DNA of 64,000 nucleotides from Dipetalonema caudispina (GCA_013365325.1 JABVXV010000300.1:1-64000), one strand, 5' to 3'; numbered from the stretch's first letter, positions 1 to 25,607 are shown. The notes: a model not told the origin generated them from the letters alone. A program made the numbers and translations.

Positions 1-540
<540 letters not shown>

Positions 541-1116
541 TTCATAAGCAAAGTTAAAAAAGGCTGAAAATAATAGCAGTGGTACTTATATGATGAACAA
601 TTTTAGACTGAATACATTGAATTTATAATCTCATGATACCTTTTTTTTGAAGCAAAAGGTTGAATGTCATTGATACCGGTCAATTTTGTTGTTACGGAAG
701 TGAAAAGGAAAGAAATGTTGGCAACTCTAATTGTAGCTTGTGCTAACTCTATCCGCTTATATGTATCAATAAATACCGGAAAAGGTTGAGGAACACAAAA
801 TATTAAAATGATTAATATCATATAGCCTTAATCGAGACTTCATTTAATTTTGAAATTTTGTGAAAAAAAAAAGGGAATGAAAGAGGATGGAAATGAAGAG
901 AATTATATTATGATAGAAGTTACAGGCTATATGAGTAATTTGAAATACTAATAAAAAGTCTAAATGATGTCAGCAAAAGGAGATACGAAGTCTAGACAAG
1001 GAAATAATGATATATATATATATATATATATAGTATTGATGATTAATAATTTTTATATAAAGAATATAAATAAGTTATTAATTTCTAAGAAATATAAATA
1101 AATTATCAAATGATGA
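541..1116. other. AT-rich non-coding stretch with a short (TA)n run
   Basis: No convincing exon. A (TA)n run lies at about 1010-1032. The missing first coding exon of the Clc-like gene could lie here, but no start could be chosen with confidence. An ATG pair at 965-970 opens a short frame that runs into the TA repeat. Confidence 0.5.
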
Positions 1117-1208
1117 TTTAGTATTATATCGTTATTGCTAATATTTTCGACTACTGCACTGGTAATGTTTACATTTTATCATCATCATTATATAGTTTCT
1201 ATGGAATA
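1117..1208 (+). pseudogene. Relic or paralogous copy of the Clc-like transmembrane exon
   Basis: Bases 1117-1196 align without gaps to 2186-2265, an exon of the gene just downstream. By hand count about 11 of roughly 77 aligned bases differ. The reading frame is kept: it translates FSIISLLLIFSTTALVMFTF followed by YHHHYI, against FGIISLLLMFSTNALAIYTF then YHHRYI downstream, with a stop soon after at about 1210. Replacements are conservative for a membrane helix. It is either an exon left from a truncated tandem gene copy or a local exon duplication. Lying upstream of the loop exon, it is out of order for the intact gene. Confidence 0.7.
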
Positions 1209-1299
1209 TTAAAAAAAAAAAGTATTTTTATTAATTTTTTTAAAAGAATAATTAAAAGACCAATTATTGGATATAAGAAATTGTTGAATATAATTTCAG

Positions 1300-3605
1300 A
1301 TAGCAATTATTATATTTGTAATTTCGTTGCTTACACCCAATTGGACCATAATCGATTTTACAAATACAGACCTCGAAGAAATACATGTGCAATTAGGTGT
1401 TTGGGGAGAATGGCGAACAAAAACAAATGGCACAAAACAAGTTGGTATGTTAACAGTTATAATTTAATTTTTAACCTTTTTTTTTTAAAAAATAATATAA
1501 TTGAAATTTCCTTAGGGTACTTTTAGGATGAAAAATTTGGATTTTTCAAAAACGACAACTTCATGTTCAATTTTTCACGAAAAATAAAAAGTGATGCTTG
1601 GTAAATTATTGAATTCCAACTTTCAGTGGAATGGATACCGCATTTTCCAAAGCCTCCGCAACATGTTCTTCGACTTGCGGACGCTGATCTTAAACGTTCG
1701 TTTAGTTCTTTCTTCTGTATCAATTTTTTTTAATTTGTTTCATAAAAGAAAAATTGTAGAAAGAAGAATTCAGTAAGATATGAAGTGAAATCATATCGAA
1801 GTGGTGGAAAATATATCTTTTTTAAAGTTTAAAAAATGTGCGAAATTTAAGTAAAGTAATAATTGAAGTTTTCTTTTAAAAAAAAAAAAAAAAGAAAATC
1901 CCGTGGGATGAAATCCTACCGTATAAACTTAACCCTTCGAGGATAACTGTTGTAAAGATCATGCGAAACTTCTTGCGTTAGACAATTTATATATTCGAAG
2001 ATATTTATGATGGTAATTTCAAATTTGAATTAAATGCAAGAAATGTGAAAAAGAAAATAAGTAGTAAATATTCCTATCAAAAGTGTAATTTGTATTGTTG
2101 AAGATATGAATATAATAAGAAAATCGATTTAATTGACTAAAATAAATCATGTAAATTTTTAGACTTCTATTTGGCACAAATGGTATTTGGTATTATATCA
2201 TTATTGCTGATGTTTTCAACTAATGCACTTGCAATATATACATTTTATCATCATCGTTATATTTTTAAACGCCTGGTTGCATGCCTTTATGGTGTTATCG
2301 GTAAATTTTTGATCATTTTTATACTTGTTTTTTTTTTTTTTTTTTTTTATTTCAATTTAATCAAAATATATATCCGTTTTTAATAACATTGAAAAAGTGA
2401 CTTTGTCGATATTTAAATTAGACAAAATTGTTAATTTTTAATCCAAATAGTAACGTTTAATGAAAATGAGAAATTTAAATCAAGCATTAAAGCATGTATA
2501 ATTCAAATATTACATTTTAATTCATAATTTTTAACAAATTTCTAGCGATGTGTATCGTTGTTACGATAGAAATATTAACGAATAGCATTAGTGAATGGAA
2601 TCGTTCAGTTGCGGAACAAGCTAAGGTTTCAAACATTTTCCTTTTTTTTTTTTTTCTTCTTCTCCATGAAATTATAAATCACGAATATTCCCGACGATTC
2701 TTTAAACTTTACTAGAAATTTTTGTGAAACTTTATCATATATAAAGATTTTCCCAAATATTTTAGTTTCTACTACCTGTATCATCTTTTTTCTTGGATAT
2801 TTTTTGTACGGAAATCATTTGATAAAAGTATAGGTAGTGATAATAAAGGTAGTCAATCGTAGACAAAAGATACTGTTCTACGCAAGATATGGAATGTTCA
2901 GATTTAGAATAGAATTTAAGATATTCTGCTTTCTGGAAAAAAAACCAATATTCCGTAAATTTTTCTTTAAAAATTACAAGGGTGAAGTTTTCAGGGTTGT
3001 TTATGTTATGAAGCGATCAAAAATGTATCCAAATATATCCGTTGAATTAATTAGTTTTATTTAAAACCCAAAATTTTGCATTCTCATAGATTTATGATTG
3101 TGAAATTAACAAAATAACACCCAATATTTTAGTGTTTACACCATCTTCAATTTAAATTTTGGAAATTATATCATTTAAATTAAAAATTGCTTATATTATA
3201 AAGAATGGGGAATGTTAGAACTTTTCTTAATTCAATTATCCAAAGTTAGGAGTCTTTTCAAAAAAGATGTTAATGTCATAATGTAAAATACTATTTCGGT
3301 TATAATAAGAAATTATCTATGGTTTTGAAAGATCCACAAAAAGTTGATGAGAATGAAAATATTTCTGGACAAAAGTGTCTTTTGAAAACTACAGAAATAC
3401 TATGGAAATGATGTTGCAGAATATAGAATGGGATTATTCAGTGGGTCAGACGACGGGTTTACCCACGTATTTAGCTTGGGCATGTGTGCTTATTTACCTA
3501 TTCGCTGCAGTGGCATTTGCGCTCGGTTCGCATAAGCATAAGGGCTCACGTGCAGCAACTGCCGAATTCGAGATTGAAGATCGACCGATTCACATAGGAC
3601 GGTGA
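1300..3605 (+). CDS. Clc-like (claudin-related) four-pass membrane protein, 5' end not found
   Basis: Exons: 1300-1444, 1627-1695, 2163-2300, 2546-2625 and a last exon ending at the TGA at 3605. They chain in phase except at the final junction. The first exon seen gives the end of a TM1 helix (IAIIIFVISLLTPNW) and an extracellular loop with LGVWGEW, like the G-L-W loop motif of claudin/Clc-like proteins. Exon 2 gives EWIPHFPKPPQHVLRLADAD, typical of the nematode Clc-like family. Exons 3 and 4 carry TM2 and TM3, and the last exon TM4 (YLAWACVLIYLFAAVAFALG) plus a short basic/acidic cytosolic tail ending IHIGR. The likely role is a plasma-membrane or junctional protein. The exon with the initiator methionine is not identified. 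The splice entry into the last exon, near 3376, does not match the phase of the previous exon, so a small exon is probably missed between 2626 and 3375. Confidence 0.75.
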
Positions 3606-4015
3606 TTCACTGATCTAAGAAATGAATTTTATCTATTACTTCATTCTTTTTGTAACTATTATTTATAATGTTGCTTCTCTTCACTTTTCCATTTTCTTTG
3701 ACTTTCGAAATATCAAATGAAAAGATACGATTCATCGCAACATCAACCGTAAGGTATTCTTATCGCCAGGACATCCTTGATGATTGTCTCACGAGACCAA
3801 TAGCTAGTTATCACTTAAGCAGTCTTTCGAAATAATTAGGCAACCTGAATTTCATTAACGGGCAAGACAATAAAAATTAGCCAAATGCTTGATGGGCATA
3901 ATAAATCCACATTTAGGATTTTATGACCACTCAATCACACCATTCATTTATTTAGTTGATACTCTTAGTCTGTCTGGTCTTTCACTGTAAACACAAAAAT
4001 AAAGAATTATTACAA
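3606..4015 (+). other. 3' UTR of the Clc-like gene with AATAAA
   Basis: Non-coding sequence after the TGA. An AATAAA polyadenylation hexamer lies at about 3998-4003, followed by an A-rich stretch. The 3' end of the opposing sli-1 transcript must also lie in or just right of this area. Confidence 0.45.
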
Positions 4016-5612
4016 TGAAAAAGGAAAAGATTTATTTGATATTAACAAAATACAAGTATGATAAGCACATTGTGACGCTTCATATTGAACCATAGCAAAT
4101 TCTAAATGACATAATCACAAGTATAATTGGGTATTCTGAAAACAGAAAATAGGCAGTGTGCAGTAAAAAGAAGTAACTAATATTTTCATGAATACCATTT
4201 TCACTTCTGAGTTCAGTTGGAAGAAATCGAAATGAGAAACATGAAATCCATGGTAATATCCAGAAGGCGAATCCCAGGAAAAGTCCGTGGGACCATTTAA
4301 AATATGCGACACAATGACCAAATTAACCAGCAAAATTTACTTAAAGAATTAAACACAGTAAAGGCGAAAATTTTTAATTCAAAAAGTGTAAAGGAGTTGA
4401 TGCAGCCCAATTTGGGTATGTTTGACATTTGAAATTCGAACCTTTAATTTCCGTTTAAAAAAATGAAACAAATTCCAATCTGCTGGATTAAAACAATTTA
4501 CAGATATGTATTGAAAAGAATTTCAATTGACAGATAAAACATATCTCTGGATTAGAGCAATTCTCTCGTGAAAATTTGTTAAGCGAATGTCCAGCTAACC
4601 AAAAACGGAAATAAATAGTGGATGGCAATTCACACGATTTTTGTGCAAAACTAATAATGGTAAGGAAATATTTCCGTAAGTGTCCGTTTATAATTTCTAG
4701 ACCGGAATGAATAATGAAATCAAAAAAGAAAACAACAATAAACTCAGATCAAAAGCGCATGCAATAAAACCAAATTCCAGACTAAACAATTGGGAGAAAA
4801 GTTGAAAGACCATCATGATTAACAAGGCCAAATAATAATCGAGCAATAAGGATAAAAGAAAACAGATGAACATTATGATGCAGCTTTAAAGTACTTTACA
4901 CCGAAGAAAGCAGTTAAGCAGTTAGATAAAAAGAGTAAATTCTCTTGTACCACTCCAGCAGAGGACCAAAAAAAGGCTAGTATTTTGCTCGCTAGATTTC
5001 TGCAGCAGTATTAATCTACACGATTCCTTAATTTAATGAGAATTGTTCTTTGTAACAACGATATGGGTAAATAAAAGACAGAGTTTGCTTTTAAAAATTA
5101 TTACCTCACTTCCAGTGTTAACAACTTAACAGCGAAAGGAAAGCGCATTCAATAAGCACAATACACAATTGATTGTCATGCAGATTACAAACATTTGAAA
5201 AAAATGGAAAAATTTATAACTGTTGTGCTCGCAACTTACTAGCAAAATTATTCAACGTATGTTGAATATGCAAAAAATTAGAAAACACAACAATATTTGA
5301 GCAGCTGGAAAAGAAATTTGAACAAGTAACACGGAAAAGCAATTTTTCTAAAAAAAAATACACAAGAATTACGTACTTCATACGTAAATTAATTTTAATA
5401 CCTTTAAGATTTTGAGTATTCGACTGGCTATAAAAATCTAGCATATCTGATAGTAATAAATGATTACTTGACGCAAGATTTACAACCGTATTCAGAGAAA
5501 TAACTTACAAAAAACAGCAAGAAATCATGGATTCGACATATTAACATGATATCATGAAGTGAATTCCAAGTAATGTCGGAATGACAAATCTGAAAGTAAA
5601 ACCTTTAATGAC
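4016..5612 (-). other. sli-1 3' flank / probable long 3' UTR; no exon recognised
   Basis: About 1.6 kb without a recognisable exon on either strand. Several TTTATT hexamers (AATAAA on the minus strand, for example 4031-4036) could end the sli-1 message. Base composition is less rich in homopolymers than the right half of the window. Confidence 0.4.
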
Positions 5613-8600
5613 CTATGTTTGACCATTGATCACAGCAGTGTTCACATATTGTAATCCTTCATAGCTCGACTTCCCGCTTGAAGTTACCACATTCACGTAC
5701 GATGATCCCTCTGCCGTTGTTGGTGCTAACCCTTTCAACTGTGAAACGCTATTTGGCATCGCATCCTGGAATCACGCTTTACTTTATATGTACTTCAAAC
5801 AGTGGGTTAAGAATCCATAAAATTTTCGTAAGCATAAAAATATAAACCTAACATGTTCAAAAGTAGTAAAATCCTTGAAAATTTGATGATAACATTATCA
5901 AGGGGACCTTTCGGAAATTTCTCTGCCTATTTGTTCATTTGTTGATATTCTCGAAAATCTAAAGAAAAACAAACATACATTTCCAGTTTGCTCAAGTTCT
6001 TCTGCATTATGTGTTGATACGGCACTGTTGCTTGCTATAGGAGCATCAAAAGTCAGCTGCTTGTGTGTCACGGATGGACTATTGCCAGCAGAAGATGAAT
6101 CATAACGAGGAGGTAATGGAGGTGCTCGTCGAGGTGGTACAGCTTCACTCCTTGGAGGCCACGATTGCCGCTAAAACGAAATTATCAACAACTGTTTTGG
6201 AATTTTCGCTTAAATAACCCTAAATTTTGATGAAATTCAGTGTAGATAAAGAAAGCGGATGATAAACAGCGAATAAGAAAAAGTCTATTCATAATAAATT
6301 GGTATTAAAACAAAACATGAAAATGACTCACTACATTCTTAACAGTGCTTTTTTCAATAATCGTCTCATAACCAAATTTTTTATTAGTTTCTACCGGATC
6401 AAATGAATCGATAATGATTCTCTCCGTACCTTTGATTTCACAGCGACAAAAGGGACATGTACCACCACCATCCGATTCCTACAACAATTCAGAACGTAAT
6501 ACTTATGCCCGGAATGAAAGCGTGTGTTGGAGTAGCAAATGTGGTGTAAGTGTAAACAAATAAATATTACTCGATAAAAAAGGTTATTTGAAAAGTGAAT
6601 AAGATTTTATAAAAACAAAATCACTCAGAATGCAAACTGGAGACTGAAATACTGTTTCAAAAAAAGTAAGCTAGATATACCGCCTGTAATCACAATCATT
6701 AAAAAGATACATCATACTTGGAACTCACATTCTTAAAACAGTAAGCAAATAGTAACCTGCCAGCTCTGCAAACAAGGTGTACAGAGTAAGTGGCCACATG
6801 GTTCCAACTTGACATTTTTGTTATTTTCTGCACAAATTTTGCACATCTCAAATGTGGTACCCATTTCGCAATAAATCTGATATTGCTCTGGAGTCACCTA
6901 AAAATCAAAATTGTTGTTTAAATAATAACCACAACTTTTATAGCAATCAGAATATGCAGAAATGCAGTCCAATTAGTAGAAATGTTGAACATTTTCGAAC
7001 ATCACCCCAAATTAAAATTGATGATATTCGCTTACCTTAACATGACCTTCTGGACTTGGCTGCAAGGCATGACTTAGGTCAGGATTGGTTGGTCTTCCAT
7101 CCGGAAAACGGTAACTAAAAAGGTAAGTCATGAAAAATCCAAGCAATATAAAAGACAAGAGATTTTTAAAAATAAATGAAATGTTTTGTAAAAAAATTAT
7201 ATCCTAAGCTTGATATGAGTGAAAAAAAAAAAAAAAAAAACTGAAGAGCTAAAACGACAGCCTCTTACAACTATTACAGAAGAACAACTTACAATCCCTC
7301 TCGACTTCCATCAACCAAGGCTTGTATGAGTGACTTATTTTGTGGTATAGTTTGATAAATTTTACCGTCAGGAGCAACATAACCAACAGCCCATTGTCCA
7401 AGACGTGTACAGCTCAGACGGAATACATAGCTGGAAAACAAACAACAAGTACTCAAGTAAGCATAGATGCTCCCACCTCGAAAAATATCGGTTCATAGAA
7501 TTAATGCTATACCCTAAATTGAAGGAACAAACCTTCCGGGCTTGTTGCTATATTTCTGAAGTTTCTGTTTTACTTCATCATATGTCAGAAAAGCAACGTA
7601 TCCGGGATGGGTCACTGCAAGTAGCTGCCAGTTGTGCAATAGTGTATTCCACGGTTGGAAAAGTCTGAAATTCAATCAACAAAACTTCTACAATTAAAAA
7701 GGTTTGATACGACCAATCAGTATAAAGACAAACGAAAAGAAAGACAAACCTTGTAAACACATCAAACTCGAAGTTCGAAATATGCTCATTAACGGTAAGA
7801 TCAATGGTAGTCTTCAAAGCAAGAGTTTCCAAACCAGTATTAAGTCTATGCACTTTGCTTAACGCAATTCGAAACTCAAACCATGGTACAGTAGTCCTGA
7901 AAATTTTGATACCAGATTTTTGCACTTTTTTTCAGTTTTCTACCAGATATAACTGCAATGCATTGCTATTTCTAACAAGCAAAAACCAACGACAAATTTT
8001 ACAGACTAATAATATTATATAAAACGGTTACTTGATGCCAAATGATTCCCTCCAAAATGCATCAGCTTCTTTTTTGGTGATCCGAAAGTTTTCACCAATA
8101 AAATGCCCATCAGGAAATTCAGCTTTCAGCTCCGCTAACATATGCGAAAAGATTAGCGAAAGCTTGGTAAGGTTACGCCGTGCTCCTGACCTTTCATCGT
8201 AAATCCTTTCACGATCTTCTTTGAATAATTTCATCGTCTGTAAAATCATTTACAAAAAGTATTCAAATTAATTCACTTCAAATCAAATACTCCTAAGGCA
8301 ATTAATTACATTTCACTACAGAAAGTATAGAGGACAGAACATTCATATGAGAACCTGTTTGCATTTTAATTGTACGTTTTCCAAGAATAGTACCAAATAT
8401 GTATTATCTTTTAGCACATTCGGGTTCTTAGATATGATAGTGGATAATTGGTGATAAGTGTCAGGAAGTATATCAAGTATAAAAGGTGGTGAATTTTTAA
8501 GATTCAGACGCGGCTGCTGACAATGTTTGACAACATTATCCATCAATTTAAACGTTTTTTCGACTAATCGACGATCCTGTAATCATAACAACAATCAGAT

Positions 8601-9073
8601 ACATATAAAACTGCACACAATAAAAAAGTTTTTAAAAAATGTTTCAAAAACGCAGAAAGTTTTTTCTGAACCAAAATAAAATTAATGGGGAAAAAAAGCT
8701 CACGATACTGTTGGGCTAACGGCGCAGTCTTAATAATTTTAAGTCTCTAAATTATTATTGTGCTAAAAAATGATTGTTATAAAGGTATCATTCTTCCTCA
8801 AAAAAGAAAAAATATTACTTCAAGATAAAAATCACTTCGATAATGAGAAAAGGGAAAAATGTAACAAAACAAAGTGCATAAAACTGGATAAAAAACTACA
8901 TATGACACTTTGTCAATAGATGGATCTGATAATACCTGAATTTGCATCATGTTGGAAGGTCCAGCCACCGCATCATTCCGTCCATTGTAATTGTGCAAAA
9001 TAGAAACTGCGCCACCGCTAACAATTTCATGAATTTTACTTAATATGGAAGAAGCAAAACCGCTCACAGCCAT
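5613..9073 (-). CDS. sli-1: E3 ubiquitin-protein ligase Cbl / SLI-1
   Basis: Eleven exons (minus): 9073-8936, 8576-8355, 8237-8032, 7896-7750, 7664-7533, 7430-7293, 7114-7036, 6897-about 6758, 6478-6335, 6170-5979, 5765-5613, about 563 residues. The N-terminal TKB domain is complete: four-helix bundle (about 47-165), EF-hand with ligand series [12 protein letters not shown], and a divergent SH2 with phosphotyrosine-binding Arg in [11 protein letters not shown]. The linker [13 protein letters not shown] keeps both regulatory tyrosines (the second, about residue 363, matches Tyr371 of human CBL). The RING (about 373-412) has [13 protein letters not shown] and CPFCRC. The tail has a proline-rich SH3-type site (APPPLPPR) and two YVN motifs, with no UBA domain visible. 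The family ubiquitinates activated receptor tyrosine kinases and dampens EGFR/LET-23 signalling. The start was chosen as the first Met of the exon that splices in phase to the TKB. It lies head to head with piki-1. Confidence 0.93.
6335..6897 (-). other. sli-1: Exons encoding the Cbl linker helix and RING finger
   Basis: Exon 6897-6758 encodes the linker with its two tyrosines and the first half of the RING (C-x2-C, C-x-H, C-x2-C). Exon 6478-6335 completes it with CPFC-x-C and the conserved stretch after it ([13 protein letters not shown]). All eight zinc ligands expected for a C3HC4 RING are present, so catalytic competence is predicted. Confidence 0.9.
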
Positions 9074-11661
9074 TCGGTGAGCAAAATTAAATCAGTAAAA
9101 ATATTTTCCGGGTTCGTGTTTCTGAACAAACTATAAATTCCTTTGTCATTGTAAACTTTTTAATTTAAGTCTCAGTAATACCAGCGACGTGGTTGAAAAA
9201 CAACGCAACTTAAAATTTACTAATGGACTTAACAATCAAATTTTTTGGGAAATGTCAACAGGAAAACCTGTATTTAACACTCACTTAAAGTCCAACTGTT
9301 AAAATAAACAACCTAAAACGCTGAATCGTGAATGCTCCAATACAGTTCCTTAATAAATCAATAGCAGCACCCTCTGCAACTACGTAGCATTCACTTTGAA
9401 TAAAATTCAATTTCTTCCTTAATCCTCTGAATAAAATTAAACTAATTCTTGAACTAAAAAAAAAAAAGAAACATTTAGAATAGAGAATGATTTGACGAAA
9501 TGATTTCGAAAAACTTTGAAGTTCAAATCTGCTATATTTCGATGCTAATATTATATTTCCATCTCGACATTACATTCCGACCTGAAATAAAGCCAGATGA
9601 TACTGAAAAGATGTGCAAAATATCTCCTGATAATGGAAAACGGTTGTATACCAAACACGGAATACTAAAATGGTTCACGACATTAGCAACGTTAAGTTAT
9701 TTTGGTAAATTTATCTTAGAACATTTAGACAGCAAAATTATTGCCTATTCATCTATTCATATATTACATCGATACATTCATTTATTCCAGTAGTCTTTTT
9801 CTCATCATATTTAACATGATCATCAAATATATCGAACAAGATAGATCTTTTCATTTAACAGTAACTTAGTATACATCTATTACTGTAATGTTATGAAAAA
9901 AATAGGTACCATAATATGATGAAAAGTTAGGTACCACAATCTATCATATCAAAATCCTAAAGTAATTCAACCATTTCCACACTAATCATTCCAATGAAAC
10001 CTCTCAACAAATAGATGCCACACAAATAATAACCACTGCTAGCAAATATTTAATGCAGCCCGTGATAGTACAGACATTAATCCACATAATATGTTGAGAG
10101 CTTTTAGACGGTAACTTAACGTTTTTGCTTTCTTTTATTCCGGATTTTAAACGGATTATGAGGTATACTTGATGATAATGTTAATCGATTTTGAGTTACT
10201 TAAATAAAATAGTGCAATTTTCCAAAATTGGAAGAGAGAGAGAAAGAGAGGGAGAGAGAGTATAGCAATAATTCTATTTAGATAAGAATAACGAAGAAAA
10301 AAGTTTAAGTGAAATGATTGTGAATAGGGAAAGACAATGGTGTATATAATAGGGATGAGAAAAAGCTTTAAAAAATGTGCAGTAATTGAGAGATGCCTCG
10401 TAAAATTCAATTTGGATGGCGACTTGTGAATAATTACTTCTCATACAATAGAAAATTTCAGTTTGTTAAAATGGATGGAATTTATGTATCGTTCCATAAA
10501 TTGTTAGGAACGTTTCAGTTTTTTTTTTTCTTTTTTTTCCGTTGTCCTTTTTTTTTGCTGTAGAAGTTAAAAGTGGCAATAGTTGAAGTTGTTTTTGGGA
10601 TGGAGGGCAAGAGAGATTTTACGGAATTTCATCAAATTCGTTAAATCAGTTTATCGAATTTATCCACTTTTCTTTCCAAAAATTTGATGCATTGAGTGAA
10701 ATTGTATCATCGATATCCAGAATATCCTTATATTCCATATCTGTTTTCTGATACCCAGAAAGCAGTAGCTCTGGAATAGTTGCATAAACTGATATCGAAA
10801 TGGATGATTATTTATGTTTTCAATTTTAAAATATACGATGGCCGAAATAGAAATAGCGTTACATTCAAGAATGTCTGTTTTTTCAGTATTTTCTCATCAC
10901 TTTTTTTTATGGGACAGAGACCCGCTGACGGACATTATCTACGCCAAAATCAGTGCCGTGGTGATGATAGGCTAACCAACGAATCATTAGCTTGAGAGAT
11001 GCTTTATTAACGTCATCATGTCCAGATTTCTCGCTTCTCGATCCGTTTGAGGCAGACGGACCTACTTGAATTTATGCATGGTTTCCTTGAGTTTAAGTTT
11101 GAATTTTACTTCATGATTGAGAATGTGAACTCATGCCCTTCGTTCCTCTAATCACGTTGATTAGCCGCAGGTCATTCTGCTTCATGATGTCACGGTGAAC
11201 TTTTTCTTCATGATGTTTGGGATTCGGATACGTAAAAAACTGTACGGGAAATGAACCTGGTATAAATACAAAAGTTATAGATTTACGAATTAGAACTAGT
11301 CGTTTGGAATATTTGGGATTTTCAGCTCTCATTGCTTTCTTCATTTTTATTTTCCAAATTTCCTTCCCATTACCTATAATTTTCCTCGATATGTTTCTGG
11401 AATTTTGCGAATCGTGAGCGAAAAAATGTCTTAGTTGGATGAAAAAGTAAGAAAAAGGTCAATGACATCAGTTGAACAAAAGAAAGGAAAAATTTGCTAT
11501 CAAAATTTGCAGTACCTAGAAGTGTAAAATTAGTGTGAAGTGATTTATAGAAATTGTTCATCACGTAGTATTATGCGATTAGCGGTCAATTGTTTGTTAA
11601 AATATTGTTTTTGTTGTTTTTCGAATTATTATAGATGTATAGAAATTCGTAAAGAAGCAGG
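9074..11661. promoter_or_regulatory. Divergent intergenic region between sli-1 (-) and piki-1 (+)
   Basis: About 2.6 kb separates the two start codons, so both promoters should lie here. No TATA-like element can be assigned reliably in such AT-rich DNA. A GA-rich run lies at 10231-10260. The block 10910-11250 is noticeably richer in GC and less repetitive than its surroundings. A TTATTATAG acceptor-like site ends at about 11632, 30 bases before the piki-1 ATG, and could be a spliced-leader acceptor. No coding exon is supported. Confidence 0.5.
10231..10260. repeat. (GA)n purine run
   Basis: GAGAGAGAGAAAGAGAGGGA-type purine repeat of about 30 bases in the divergent intergenic region. GAGA-like runs are common near promoters, but no function can be assigned from the sequence. 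Confidence 0.8.
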
Positions 11662-23966
<12,305 letters not shown>

Positions 23967-25602
23967 GCATGCATATTTAAGGTGAACTTTCTGCTCAGTT
24001 CCCTTCCGTTTCAATTATGGAATAATGAGCCGTTTATTATCAATAAAAGTGTGCATAATTTTGAAGCTTTTATTCTGTTTTACATATCTGTATGAACTTT
24101 GCTTTTATGTCTTTCTCTTTTTCTCTACTTTTCTCTCCTCCAAAGGTTAGCATTTTGCTACGTACTTTTGAACATTTAAAATAATATTTCATCTTGTAAA
24201 CTATTTCACTGTACTATCTGTAAATATCATTTGAATTTGCTGATTGTAATAGTTTGCTGTTTTCATACAAAACAATGATTGAGCACTACATTGCATAAGG
24301 CCATTGTAGGGTATATCTGATATGATATAGCAAATAGGATACGAAGATTTGTGGTGAAAGTAATGTAATCTAAAGTGTAGTAATCCCCGATTTGCACTGC
24401 ATTTGATGTTAGGTCCAGATTTCGGGTAATTTTCTTCATTTTTCTTCATTTTACATATGTGAATATATAAAATTATCCTGACTACCGGCTCTTTGTTGCG
24501 TAGAATTTTTTAGAGTTATCATTTAGTGGTTTACAGCCTCTACTTGTTACAGTAAAACGGTTACCTATCTCGCCTATGCTTTTACCGTTCTATAATTGGG
24601 TGGCACTATAGTAATAACAAAGTCAATGGCCCAAAAGCCATATCCATTTTGTGTAGCATACTGTCTGTTATTTACATTTACGCTTTATACAATTGCTTCT
24701 ATTTTTCACCAAGTGAAGCTTACGAATCTTTTTGTCTCTAATTTTTTGCTTGATGATGGGTGTAGCATCATCGAATAGAGTCTTTCATCACATTTCAAAT
24801 TCAACACTTCATGGAAGGGATATCAGGTAGTACTTTATTTGATATTTCTAGTATATGTATTATATGAGGGATAAACACATTTTAGAATCATTCCAATCTA
24901 TGTAATTAATTCATAAGAATGATTTCGTGTCGCTTAAAGCATGTTGTATTACTTGTATTGTTGTGAACGTCAAGAGTTAATCTAAATAGCGATTTTTTTT
25001 ACGTTGTCATATCTTCAATCGTTCCTGAGAAATGGATGGATGGCTCTAGAATGAGTCAAAATTTGGAGAATGTAAGATCTGAAACTAAGTGGCAGAGATT
25101 ACATCTATGTTGGAAAAAGTTGGAAGGGACTTTGGAATGTTGCAGTGTAAATTTAGGCCCACCACTATAATTTACAGGGATTTTTCATATATTTCATTAT
25201 CTTGACGATACGTTTTATTGGAATCATTTTACGTTAAGGTTTGAAATTTATAAAGAGCCTTACCTGAGATTGCACCCTAGCCATTTCACATGTTGTAGTC
25301 CTTGTTCTATCACTGCTCAATAAAACGATCAATATGGTTTGATTTTAAATGCTTATGATTCTCTAGAGAAAAATGAAAAATGCCCGCTGTTCATAAACAA
25401 TTTTAACATAGCAAATGCTTGCAACAACTTCGGTTCATCATCCATCAAGCTACTAAAACTAATCTCTTTCCAGTGATATGAGGTAATTCTCAATGTTAAG
25501 AATGCCTTGATTCGTCTTGTCGGTTATTCGTAATGATGAGCTTGGTCACTTACCACAGAAATGGGATTTTCGCACTTAGAACGTCTCGTGAAATTATAAT
25601 GA

Positions 25603-25607
<5 letters not shown>
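23967..25607 (+). other. piki-1 3' UTR and intergenic spacer
   Basis: AATAAA at 24042-24047 is a plausible piki-1 polyadenylation signal, about 75 bases after the stop. No recognisable exon follows up to the poly-A tract at 25.6 kb. Small open frames here have no family resemblance and no splice context. Confidence 0.5.

Noticed and set aside
2766..2835. Stretch after a TTTTAG acceptor as the missing Clc-like exon
   Set aside because: In the phase required by the preceding exon it runs into a stop before any donor.
4146..4160. AGGCAGTGTG resembling the miR-34 seed region
   Set aside because: Only about ten bases match and no flanking hairpin was found.
4425..4445. GGTTCGAATTTC on the minus strand, like a tRNA B box
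   Set aside because: No acceptor stem, A box or cloverleaf could be built around it.
9500..9793. 97-codon open frame on the + strand upstream of piki-1
   Set aside because: No recognisable motif and no codon bias like the true exons nearby; it lies in the divergent promoter region.
11111..11344. 77-codon open frame on the minus strand in the divergent intergenic region
   Set aside because: No family resemblance or splice partners; an overlapping + strand frame is equally open, so this is a composition effect.
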